The notes below the pieces were generated by a model. That model made no database searches, had not been told where the DNA came from, and saw only the letters and a program-made list of their open reading frames with translations. Below are positions 51,100 through 58,752 of a stretch of 64,000 bases of DNA, piece by piece. Origin of the DNA: Thermosulfurimonas sp. F29 (lineage in GTDB: Bacteria; Desulfobacterota; Thermodesulfobacteria; Thermodesulfobacteriales; Thermodesulfobacteriaceae); NCBI RefSeq assembly GCF_019688735.1, contig NZ_JAIFYA010000004.1:62001-126000 (forward strand). The letters are read 5' to 3'. Position numbers and translations under genes: made by a program. Positions within the stretch are counted from its first letter, which is position 1; each line of letters opens with the position of its first letter.

Positions 51100-51780
51100 T
51101 TACGCATCCGAAACGGGCGCGCGGTGCTCCCGCAGGCGTTGCACCCATCCCTCGAGGAACACCCGAAGCCTCTCTTGGGTATAGCGTCCTCGGCGTTCGG
51201 CCTCCCAGAGCATACCGATCAGGGTGCCCAGCATCTCGAGGATCCGGTCGCGCCCCTCCACCAGAACATCCCGATCCTTCTCCCTGCCCGCCTGGAGCAC
51301 GAAAGCATGGAAGGCTTCCCCCAGGCGCCAGATCGCATACTGGGCCGTAGCAAGGTGGAAACCCAGGGTGCGTTGCTGGCTTCGAGCGCGCACCGCCCGC
51401 AGAGTCTCCTGAAAGACATTCCAGCCGAACCGGCTGGCCCGCTCGAGGCGCACCAGATCGCTTTCCGTGAAAAAGATCAGCTCGAGATACACCTCGGGGA
51501 ACACCCGCACGAGAAAAAGCGGGTTGATCCTGAGAAGAAGCTCCACATGCCTCTCCCCCACTATGCCCTTACGAGCGAGCCTCTGGAGATAACGCTCGAT
51601 GCGCTGGTACATCCGCTCGTAACGCTTGGCCTGCTCCCGCACCGCCGCGGTAGTCTCCGTGCCGGATGATACGGCGCACTCACAACCGTCCGTCACATTC
51701 TCCTTCAACACATCCGCCGAAGCGGCGTCCGTTTGGGACGCCGTTTTTTCAGCGACACAGACGGTGCCGGTTTTCTTCAT
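51100..51780 (-). CDS. Hypothetical helical protein
   Basis: About 226 residues from ATG 51780 after GGGAGGACGGATGCG. The first 55 residues are a variable Thr/Ala/Cys-containing tail; residues 60-226 are predicted mostly helical (YERMYQRIERYLQRLARKGI, VYLELIFFTESDLVRLERAS, TAQYAIWRLGEAFHAFVLQAG). No recognised domain. It lies between the 51819 gene (38 bp ahead) and the primase gene, so it is probably a replication or partition accessory. A GCGTCC palindrome with a T-run on the plus strand is embedded in the N-terminal codons at 51724-51742. Confidence 0.5.
   Translation of the reverse strand: MKKTGTVCVAEKTASQTDAASADVLKENVTDGCECAVSSGTETTAAVREQAKRYERMYQRIERYLQRLARKGIVGERHVELLLRINPLFLVRVFPEVYLELIFFTESDLVRLERASRFGWNVFQETLRAVRARSQQRTLGFHLATAQYAIWRLGEAFHAFVLQAGREKDRDVLVEGRDRILEMLGTLIGMLWEAERRGRYTQERLRVFLEGWVQRLREHRAPVSDA
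51724..51742. repeat. GCGTCC-type palindrome with plus-strand T-run
   Basis: GGCGTCC-gtttg-GGACGCC followed by GTTTTTT on the plus strand. It would be a good terminator for antisense transcripts entering the gene from the left, although it is in coding DNA. Confidence 0.55.
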
Positions 51781-51818
51781 CGCATCCGTCCTCCCTGCCA
51801 AATGAGTCGTCCTCAAAT

Positions 51819-52865
51819 TCAAATAAACTCGACAAGCTCGGGTATGGAGTAAGCCAGCGACCGAATACGAGCTATCTCATCCCGGGTGAAGCGCCGAAAA
51901 AGCCCCGGGATCCCATCCGACCACTCCGCCTCCTCGAGGAAGCGATCTATTTTCTCCGCCGTGTCCGCCGAGCCCATCTGCCGCAACCGCTCCTTCAAAC
52001 GCTTAATGCCCCGGCGCAGACGCTCATAGTCCATGCTCCGGTCCACCTCTCCGGCAACTCCGCGCACCGCTTCCTCGGAAAGCACCTCCTGCGCCGCAAG
52101 CTCGTCAAGGCGCTCCTCCGTAATCATGTTCAGGTTGAAGGTCCCATCCTCAGGGCGCTCCCCTCCCCTGCCCTCCGTGAACGGCACAAAAATGGGCCTC
52201 GCGGCGGAAAAGGTGTCGTCCACGAAAGCGCTCCTCCGCGCCTCCGCTTCGCCCCCTTCGGCAAACAAATCGACCTCCGCACCCTCGAGAACATCTCCGC
52301 GAGTCGCTCCTTGGTCGGAAAGAGCGGCGCCCTTGCCGGGTGACCTGCGACCAAGCCCCCTCGCGACGCCCTGCCGGATCCAGCGCGCCACATAAGCGGG
52401 ATTCACGCAATTCAGGTGGTCCAACGCCTGCCAGAGAGCAATGCGGGCCCGCTCACGAGCCGCCTCGGCGAGGTCCTCCTCCTCGCGGGGCAACAGCCGC
52501 TCGAGCAAGGGTTGCCAGCACTCCACGACTAGGTGCTTAAAACTGATGAGCTTGCGAACCTCCTCCTCGAGGTCAGGACACCGCTTCTGACAGAACTCGA
52601 GCATCTGGTCCACAATGGATTTAAAGGGAAGCGACTGCGCCCGGAATCCCCGCGCCTCGAGGAGGGTCAGGAGGTGGTTTTTCTGCTCGATGAAGAGCTG
52701 AGTCAGAGGATACCCCTTTCTTCCCACCAACCGCTTCACCTCTTCGGGGCTGAGCTCCCGCTCGGGGTCCCAGAGAGAGGCGACATCCCCTCCGTCCGCC
52801 TTTCCGTCGTTCAGCGCTTCGTCGACAACCTCATCGGCGAACGAATGATTCACGCTCCACCGCAT
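51819..52865 (-). CDS. Hypothetical protein, possibly sigma-like or replication accessory
   Basis: About 348 residues from ATG 52865 (GGAGG 7 bp ahead). Part resembles a sigma-factor or helical regulator layout: FKHLVVECWQPLLERLLPREEEDLAEAARERARIALWQALDHLNCVNPAYVARWIRQGVARGL, where a variable number of helices precedes a basic turn, and near the C-terminus RRFTRDEIARIRSLAYSIPELVEFI. The middle is acidic and Gly-rich. I cannot confirm a sigma region 2 or 4 by eye. Translated 15 bp from the upstream ParB-like stop, likely one operon. Recorded as hypothetical. Confidence 0.5.
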   Translation of the reverse strand: MRWSVNHSFADEVVDEALNDGKADGGDVASLWDPERELSPEEVKRLVGRKGYPLTQLFIEQKNHLLTLLEARGFRAQSLPFKSIVDQMLEFCQKRCPDLEEEVRKLISFKHLVVECWQPLLERLLPREEEDLAEAARERARIALWQALDHLNCVNPAYVARWIRQGVARGLGRRSPGKGAALSDQGATRGDVLEGAEVDLFAEGGEAEARRSAFVDDTFSAARPIFVPFTEGRGGERPEDGTFNLNMITEERLDELAAQEVLSEEAVRGVAGEVDRSMDYERLRRGIKRLKERLRQMGSADTAEKIDRFLEEAEWSDGIPGLFRRFTRDEIARIRSLAYSIPELVEFI

Positions 52866-52879
52866 CGTTCGCCTCCGCA

Positions 52880-54373
52880 CTAAGCGTCCTGAGCGGACGC
52901 ATGGTTTTCGCTGTGCCTGTCGTTTCCGCCGTTGGGAATGCCGAGACGCCGCCTCAGCCTCTGGTATTCCGTTTGGGCATCTTTGAGGTAATACAGAAGG
53001 TTGTTAATGCTACGCCCCACCTCCTCCACCGCCTGCACCACCATGTCCCTAGGCAACACCTCGAGCATCTCTTCGATGTGCTGTGAAACCCGTGCCACCT
53101 CGGCAAATATCTGCCCGGAGGTGCTTTGCAATTGTTTCACCTGAGCGGAAGCGATCCAAAGAGACTGGAGCAAATCCTTCGCCCGTCCGAGGAAGACCTT
53201 TTTCTTGAACTCCTCAATCTCCTGCCGGGCCTTTTCCTGCGCCTGGCGCTCGATCCTGCTTTTTTCCTCCCTTAGCTGACGGTGCACCTCGTCGCGGACC
53301 TTCCTCTTGATTTCCTCCTCCTGCTTGCGCAGGCGCTCCTCAAGGACCTCTTTCTCCCGCACCAGATCGCGCACCTGGTTAAGCGCCTTCCGCAAACGCT
53401 CCTGAGCGGCGTCGAGCTGACGCTTGAGTTCGTCCACCTCCTCGGCGGCTTGCGCCCTCTCATCCATTTCGTTGAGCCGTCCCTCGAGCTCCCGCACATA
53501 GTTTTCGTACTGCTCAACCTGGTCCTGCAAGTCCTCAATCCTCCGGCGATACTCCTCGATCTGCTCCTGCAACTTTTCCGAGTCCTGAGTCAAACGCTGA
53601 ATCTCGGTGCTCCGACTAATCTCCCGAAGGGTCTTTTCCACTCCCTCCTTCACCTTCTGTGCCTGAGGATTTTCCTCATCTTCACCCTGCGTAATCTCCT
53701 CAAGGAAGGACTCGAGGCGGTCTTCATCGCTTTTCTCGAGAGATCCCAGCACGCAGGCGCAAACGGAGGAAATCACCTCCACTTTCACGATCGGCGGGAG
53801 GTCGTCGAAGAGCATCCGCACTTCGGGCGGCAACTTCTCGATCAGGTTCTCCACTTGGCGCAGTCGCTCCTCGAAGCTGGGCTCGTCCGCCTCGGAGGAG
53901 CCTCCCCCTTCCCTCTCCAAGAGAAGCGCCAGGCGAGCCCTCTCCCGCACCCGGGAAAGTGAGGCGATCTCCGAGGCATCAAGGGGCCGCACATCCAGGT
54001 TCTCCGCAAGGATGGCCAGCATCCGCTCATAGTCGTTCCGAAACTTCCGGATAAAAACCGGGAACTTTTGCCACCCGAGCTCCCGGCAGGCCCGCAAACG
54101 GTTTCGTCCGCAGAGAAGCCAGTAGCCACCGCCTTCCTTTGGCTCCGCCACACCGGCCTGAAGAAGACCCGATTCCCTAATGGACGCCTTGAGCGACTGA
54201 AAAGCGGGCTCCGGCATATCGTGAAAGAACTTCAGGTTGAGCGGGTGCACTTCAATTTCGTCGATGGGTACCCATTCGTAAGCTTCGGGAAAATCCTCCT
54301 CGCCCTCCGGGGACGGCCCGTAATGCGCGAAGGAATAATCCCTTCCTTCCGTGAAAACATCCTGCATCTCCAT
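52880..54373 (-). CDS. ParB-like nuclease/CTP-binding domain fused to a long coiled coil
   Basis: A 497-residue protein, ATG 54373 with GGAGGTGAGGC ahead. N-terminal ParB/Srx fold: WVPIDEIEVHPLNLKF, SLKASIRESGLLQAGVAEP and LLCGRNRLRACRELG; these give the 'GeRR..A...lG' CTP/nucleotide-binding box, with GRNR replacing GERR. From residue 170 a long heptad-rich coiled coil runs to about residue 430 (QEQIEEYRRRIEDLQDQVEQ; EVLEERLRKQEEEIKRKV). This is not the canonical ParB at 58749. It may bind DNA at a distance and link it to membrane or pilus, or act as a nucleoid organiser. A hairpin at 54398-54420 overlaps its leader. Confidence 0.65.
   Translation of the reverse strand: MEMQDVFTEGRDYSFAHYGPSPEGEEDFPEAYEWVPIDEIEVHPLNLKFFHDMPEPAFQSLKASIRESGLLQAGVAEPKEGGGYWLLCGRNRLRACRELGWQKFPVFIRKFRNDYERMLAILAENLDVRPLDASEIASLSRVRERARLALLLEREGGGSSEADEPSFEERLRQVENLIEKLPPEVRMLFDDLPPIVKVEVISSVCACVLGSLEKSDEDRLESFLEEITQGEDEENPQAQKVKEGVEKTLREISRSTEIQRLTQDSEKLQEQIEEYRRRIEDLQDQVEQYENYVRELEGRLNEMDERAQAAEEVDELKRQLDAAQERLRKALNQVRDLVREKEVLEERLRKQEEEIKRKVRDEVHRQLREEKSRIERQAQEKARQEIEEFKKKVFLGRAKDLLQSLWIASAQVKQLQSTSGQIFAEVARVSQHIEEMLEVLPRDMVVQAVEEVGRSINNLLYYLKDAQTEYQRLRRRLGIPNGGNDRHSENHASAQDA
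52884..52900. repeat. GCGTCC-type palindrome
   Basis: GCGTCC-tgagc-GGACGC at the end of the ParB-coiled-coil gene, overlapping its last codons and the leader of the next gene. Confidence 0.5.
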
Positions 54374-54408
54374 GCCTCACCTCCGTGGTGTTTTTTAGCG
54401 GCTCTCCT

Positions 54409-55017
54409 TCAAGGAGCCGCGTTTAGCGCCGTCGGCTTGCATACCTCCTCGAGGGAGAACATCCCGAGGGGTAAAATTCGCTTCTGAAAGCTCCCGGCAG
54501 AAAAACCGAATTCCGGCAGACCCCTTCCGTAAAACCTGCCCCGCTCGAAGGCTTCCCGCAGGGCCTCCTCAAAGGGGTGCGGGCGCTTGGACCGCCCCAC
54601 CACCTTGACGAGCGAGAGCACCTCGTCGCGCGAAAGCACCGCCACCCTGTTCATTTGCAAGAGATCGCGATAGTGAAATTCTCTCCTTCCGCAAAGCCCC
54701 TTCCGCCGTAGCCCCCGCAACCCGATGGAGAGGTGCGGATCCCCCATACGCGCATAACACTTGATCCCCTCCCGAACTTCGCTTCCGAGAGGAACGACTT
54801 CTCGGACGGACTCTTCCGCAATGAGACACAATGCGAGAAAGACCCTCGCCTCCCGCCCGGAGAGCGAATGGAAAACCAGCGGTACCCGTACCGAGCTCGG
54901 CATCGTTTGCGGACGGTACACCTTCCGCTTGCGTTTCCGGCGCACCACTCGAACCGCGTACCCGAGCTCCCGCGCCACCCGCAAGCCTTCCCGCGTGAGA
55001 CGACTTGCTCCGCTCAT
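54409..55017 (-). CDS. Hypothetical basic protein, possible DNA-binding initiator
   Basis: About 202 residues from ATG 55017 after GGGAGGCGAGG. The N-terminus is strongly basic (VVRRKRKRKVYRPQTMP), then VPLVFHSLSGREARVFLALCLIAEE, which looks like the first helices of a winged-helix domain, followed by LSIGLRGLRRKGLCGRREF. This layout occurs in some plasmid replication initiators and helix-turn-helix regulators, but I see no diagnostic Rep motif. It diverges from the PilT-like gene over about 230 bp containing an inverted repeat, and precedes the ParB-coiled-coil gene by 35 bp. Confidence 0.5.
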   Translation of the reverse strand: MSGASRLTREGLRVARELGYAVRVVRRKRKRKVYRPQTMPSSVRVPLVFHSLSGREARVFLALCLIAEESVREVVPLGSEVREGIKCYARMGDPHLSIGLRGLRRKGLCGRREFHYRDLLQMNRVAVLSRDEVLSLVKVVGRSKRPHPFEEALREAFERGRFYGRGLPEFGFSAGSFQKRILPLGMFSLEEVCKPTALNAAP

Positions 55018-55168
55018 CCTCGCCTCCCTAATGATGCCGAACCTCCAAAGCAGGCTAACTTGAAAACCGGAGCGGGACGCCCGCTCCAATCTTTAAAATA
55101 TCCGGTGCGCCTGGAGGAACGAACAGTCTGAAACCCGCTTGGGACAAGGGTTTCACGACTTGAACATT

Positions 55169-55194
55169 CGACGGCGTCCCACGGCTCGCCGTCG
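55169..55194. promoter_or_regulatory. 8-bp inverted repeat in a divergent promoter region
   Basis: CGACGGCG and CGCCGTCG flank a 10-bp centre within the 230-bp divergent gap. It is near the middle of the gap and could be an operator for both directions or a transcript hairpin. No T-run follows. Confidence 0.4.
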
Positions 55195-55247
55195 CAAAGA
55201 AGGAAGCGAAAAAACCGAAAAAAACCAGGGGGTAGTTGTTAGGCGTG

Positions 55248-56351
55248 ATGAGCGGGCTTGAGGAAATTTTTCTCGGCGCGGAGAAGGGTGCGGCTTCGTC
55301 AACGCTGGAAAAATTGCTTTCCGTTTTCGATCGGGGCGCCTCGGACCTGCACCTGGCGCAGGACCAGCCGCCGTACGCCAGGATTGAGGGACGATTGGAA
55401 GCGCTTGGCGATCCTCTCGGAAAGGCGGAGATGGAGGAAGTGGTGAGCAAGCTGATGGGCGAGGACGCGCTTGCGAGCCTCTACGCTTCGCGGGCGGAGG
55501 TGGACCGCACCGCGGAAGTGCGGCGTCCTGATGGGACGCGGCTTCGCTTGCGTTTGAACCTCGCTCTCTATCAGGGACGCCCCTTTCTGGTGGCCCGACG
55601 CCTGAGGGAGGTCGAAGGCGATCCGCGCGGCCTGGGAGTGCCGGAGGAGTTCCTGCGGTTGCTCGAAGCGCCGCACGGTCTCGTGCTCGTGGTGGGCGCC
55701 ACGGGTTCGGGCAAGTCCACCACGCTCGCCCACTCCTTGGCGTACCTTCTGCGGAACCGTCCCAAGCGGGTGATCACCATAGAGGACCCCATTGAGTACC
55801 TTATTCCGCCGGGGAGGGGGCTCATCACCCAGCGCGAGGTGGGCATGGACACCGAGAGCTTCGCTACCGCTCTGAAAGCGGCCATGCGCGAGGATCCCGA
55901 TGTGATCATGGTCGGCGAGATGCGGGATGCGGAAACGGCGCTCGCGGCGCTCGCGGCGGCTGAAACCGGACACCTCGTGCTTACCACGCTTCACGCTCGC
56001 TCCATCACCGAAGCCGCCGACCGCCTGACGGGTATGTTCCCCCCGGAAGCAATGCCCGCGGTGCGCTACCGCTTCAGCCGCACCTTCCTTGGAGGCCTGG
56101 CGCAGACCCTTCCGCGCGACCGAAACGGACGCAGAGTGCTCGCCTGGGAGTTCCTGCGGGTGGAAAATGATGAAGAGCGCGAAGCCCTCCTGCGCCCGGA
56201 CGGCGAAAGCGTCCTGCGGACTCTCATGGCCGAACGAGGCTGGCGCATGGCGGATGTCCTCGCTCGCCTCGTCCGCTCCGGACGCCTCGCCCCTGAGGAG
56301 GCCCTTCGCCACCTGAATTGCCCCTCCGAAAGAGAAGCCCTGTCCTTCTGA
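55248..56351 (+). CDS. PilT/DotB-family secretion ATPase
   Basis: About 367 residues from ATG 55248 (TTG 55236 is possible, 4 bp after AGGGGG). Core motifs are complete: Walker A VVGATGSGKSTTLA, Asp box TIEDPIEYLIPP, Walker B DPDVIMVGEMRDAETA, His box LTTLHARSITEA. The N-terminal domain has DRGASDLHLAQDQPPYARIEG as in PilT ('GASDLHl..g..P..RvdG'). Together with PilB and PilC it suggests pilus retraction; because DotI- and DotG-like genes are present, DotB/TraJ of the IncI-type transfer system is an equal possibility. The C-terminus is shortened relative to PilT. Confidence 0.8.
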   Translation: MSGLEEIFLGAEKGAASSTLEKLLSVFDRGASDLHLAQDQPPYARIEGRLEALGDPLGKAEMEEVVSKLMGEDALASLYASRAEVDRTAEVRRPDGTRLRLRLNLALYQGRPFLVARRLREVEGDPRGLGVPEEFLRLLEAPHGLVLVVGATGSGKSTTLAHSLAYLLRNRPKRVITIEDPIEYLIPPGRGLITQREVGMDTESFATALKAAMREDPDVIMVGEMRDAETALAALAAAETGHLVLTTLHARSITEAADRLTGMFPPEAMPAVRYRFSRTFLGGLAQTLPRDRNGRRVLAWEFLRVENDEEREALLRPDGESVLRTLMAERGWRMADVLARLVRSGRLAPEEALRHLNCPSEREALSF

Positions 56352-56497
56352 CCTTCACCTTTTTCTCGGTACCTTTGATCTTCCTTCTCTCTGATGTCGA
56401 TTGAGAGAGAGTCGAGAGAGAAAGAATAATGTGAGTTTACCTGTCAGGATAAGCGTTCGGTTTGCGGAGAAAAATGCGAGGAGACCGCGAACGCCTC

Positions 56498-56527
56498 TTG
56501 ACATCCGCATTTCGGGTTTGCTATCCT
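56498..56527 (+). promoter_or_regulatory. Promoter for the DnaA-like gene and par operon
   Basis: TTGACA at 56498-56503 and TATCCT at 56522-56527 with 18-bp spacing, 47 bp ahead of the TTG start of the DnaA-like gene. The 220 bp before it also carry a TCTCTC/GAGAGA inverted repeat (56379-56421) of unknown use. Confidence 0.55.
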
Positions 56528-56573
56528 CGAACCACGGGAAGGGGGAGCTTTCGGAAGGAAGGAGGCGAGGGTC

Positions 56574-57929
56574 TTGGGAGAGGAGGTCCGCGTCAACCTG
56601 GGGAGCCTGCACCCCATGCTGATCGGGGCCAAGGTGGAAGTGGAGGACGCCTGCGCGGTGGTGCGGGTGCCGGGTGCCTTCGTGCTGGAAATCCTGCAGG
56701 ATCACCCCGAGGTCTCGACCGGCGTGGAGAGGCTTCTTCGAGCGGAGGGGTACCGAGTGCGAAATGTGGTTTTCCTGCCGGGAGAAGCGGCACCGCCGCC
56801 TCCTCCCGACGACCTCCGCCTTGAAGAGGAGCCTTCTTCCCTCCGGCCCACGGGGAGAGTGTTCACCTTCCGCAACCAAACCCTTCCCGTGGGATACACC
56901 TGGGACCGGTATGTGGTTTCGGAGTTCAACCGGGATGCTTTTGAAGCGGTGGTCGATGTGACCCGCACGGTGGTGAAACGGGGACGCGCCGACCGGCTGA
57001 GCAGTTACACCGTTTACTCCGAGAGCGGCATGGGCAAGACCCACCTCGTCATCGCCGCGGCATGGGAAGCGCTCCTCAGCGGACGCAATGTGGCCTACTT
57101 CCCCGGGGACCGCTTGCGGGCCTTCCTCATCGAAGAGGTGCTCGCCGGGAAAACCCGCCTGAACCGTCTCCTCGACCCCTCGCCGAACATCCATCTGGTC
57201 ATCATCGACGACCTTCAGGCCCTTATGTACCATGTCTCGCGGCGGATGACGGGAGTGCTTTGCAACATGCTTTTCAGCATCATCGATACCTACCTCAATC
57301 GCGGCATACCCGTGCTGGTCACCACCGATACACCCTTCGAACATCCTCTTTACCGAGAGGTGCCCCTCCGGGTGCTCGACCGAATGCGTCTGCGCGGGTT
57401 CTATGAGATCAAGAACCGTCTTGATCCTCCCTTTGTGGATGCCTATCTGGACACGGTTTCCGAAACGGAAGGAGTGATTTTCGAGGAAGACCTGAGGGAG
57501 TTCCTCCGGGAGAACCTGAACATCCGGTTCCGCAATGTGCGCCAAGTGGTTTCCTTCGTGGAGATGCTGGTGGCCCGCGCTTCGAGCAACGCCCGGGAAA
57601 GAACCGTCACCCTCGCGGACGCCCGCAACCTCTGTAGCCACTACAGCGGACAGGACGCTCTGGAGGCGCTTTTCCGTCAAACCCTCGCCTTTCTGGGCCT
57701 TTCCGATGAGGACGGCCGAACCATCCTCGGAAGCCAGCGGGTAAAACGGCGAGACTACAACCGGGCCCTGAACCTTTTCTGTGCGGCAGCGCACCTTCGG
57801 GGACACTCCCTCTCCGAGATCGCCTCTTTCCTCGGCAAGAGCAGGGAAAGCGTGCACGCCCGTGTCCGCAAGGGACGCAATGAGCGTCTCCTTCGTTTTC
57901 TGACCGGTGAAAACCGCGGAGGGGAATGA
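56574..57929 (+). CDS. DnaA-like replication initiator
   Basis: A 451-residue protein from a TTG with AAGGAGGCGAGGG ahead. The AAA+ core has YTVYSESGMGKTHLVIAAAW near residue 148 (GxxGxGKTHL of DnaA), NIHLVIIDDLQAL (Walker B) and a sensor region. The C-terminal domain IV reads ILGSQRVKRRDYNRALNLF... HSLSEIASFLGKSRESVHARVRK, which corresponds to the DnaA helix-turn-helix 'iG..FggRdHsTV'. The N-terminal 90 residues differ from chromosomal DnaA, which has a KH-like domain there. It would bind DnaA-type boxes at a plasmid origin. Plasmid-borne DnaA is rare. ParA follows with overlap-like spacing. Confidence 0.75.
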   Translation: MGEEVRVNLGSLHPMLIGAKVEVEDACAVVRVPGAFVLEILQDHPEVSTGVERLLRAEGYRVRNVVFLPGEAAPPPPPDDLRLEEEPSSLRPTGRVFTFRNQTLPVGYTWDRYVVSEFNRDAFEAVVDVTRTVVKRGRADRLSSYTVYSESGMGKTHLVIAAAWEALLSGRNVAYFPGDRLRAFLIEEVLAGKTRLNRLLDPSPNIHLVIIDDLQALMYHVSRRMTGVLCNMLFSIIDTYLNRGIPVLVTTDTPFEHPLYREVPLRVLDRMRLRGFYEIKNRLDPPFVDAYLDTVSETEGVIFEEDLREFLRENLNIRFRNVRQVVSFVEMLVARASSNARERTVTLADARNLCSHYSGQDALEALFRQTLAFLGLSDEDGRTILGSQRVKRRDYNRALNLFCAAAHLRGHSLSEIASFLGKSRESVHARVRKGRNERLLRFLTGENRGGE

Positions 57930-57936
57930 CGACGCC

Positions 57937-58752
57937 ATGAAAAGCACGCCCGAAATCAGCGACACCGTGATCCTCACCTTCTGCAACAACAAGGGAGGAG
58001 TGGGGAAGACCTCGCTCGCAATCCTTACCGTCCTCTACGCCCTCAAGCGAAATGTAAGGACCCTCCTCATCGACCTCGATCCGCAGGGGAATGCCACCCG
58101 GGCCCTCCTGCCGGATGCGGTGAGCTTCGAGCAGGAGGGATTCTTCGGAATACCTCAGCTCGCCCGGCTGGTACTCGATCGCGTACCCACGGAGGATCTC
58201 ATCCGGGCCTTTCGCGAGAACATCGTGGTCGCCGACGGCATCCCTTTTGTGCCGAACGACATCCGATCGGCCATCATGGAGAAGGAGCTCAATTCCCTCG
58301 AGGCGGTGCTCTTTCTGAGAAAGATGCGCGGGGCCCTTGAGGATTACCGCCTCGTGGTGGTGGACACCCCTCCGCACCTCGGCGGGTTTCTCTGGAGCGC
58401 CCTTTGCGCTTCAACGCATGTGATCATCCCGGTGGACCTGCACTTCTTTTCGTTCTGGGGCCTGCGCAATGTGCTTCAGACCATAGAGGACGCCCGGGCG
58501 GTGAATCCTGAGCTTAAGCTCGCCGGCATACTCATCAACCGCTACCGCAAGCGTCTGCGCAACGCCCACGAGTACCTGGCCCGCTATGAGGAGACCTTCG
58601 GACCGAAGCTCCTCAAAAACCGTATGCCCGACGCCGCGGGCGTGGAGGTTTGCATCAGGCGCAGGGACATCCGGCAATCCTATCTCGGCAAGCTTTATGA
58701 GCGGACCATGCGCGTGTTGCAGGAAATCCTAGAAAGGACGGGCGTGCTATGA
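57937..58752 (+). CDS. parA: ParA-family partition ATPase
   Basis: About 271 residues from ATG 57937 (GTG 57907 is the long alternative). Deviant Walker A: FCNNKGGVGKTSLAIL; Walker A' RTLLIDLDPQGNATR; Walker B region VVVDTPPHLGGFLWSAL. ParA polymerises on DNA and moves ParB-bound plasmids apart. Its N-terminus is short, with no helix-turn-helix, so it belongs to the type Ib-like or chromosomal-like group. The parB start overlaps its stop (ATGA), marking an operon downstream of the DnaA-like gene. Confidence 0.9.
   Translation: MKSTPEISDTVILTFCNNKGGVGKTSLAILTVLYALKRNVRTLLIDLDPQGNATRALLPDAVSFEQEGFFGIPQLARLVLDRVPTEDLIRAFRENIVVADGIPFVPNDIRSAIMEKELNSLEAVLFLRKMRGALEDYRLVVVDTPPHLGGFLWSALCASTHVIIPVDLHFFSFWGLRNVLQTIEDARAVNPELKLAGILINRYRKRLRNAHEYLARYEETFGPKLLKNRMPDAAGVEVCIRRRDIRQSYLGKLYERTMRVLQEILERTGVL

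Noticed and set aside
56379-56421. TCTCTC/GAGAGA run as a terminator or repeat element
   Set aside because: Simple-sequence inverted repeat without a T-run; noted only with the promoter.
56355-57992. A 545-codon minus-strand frame antisense to the DnaA-like gene
   Set aside because: Explained by GC-rich codon usage of the real gene.
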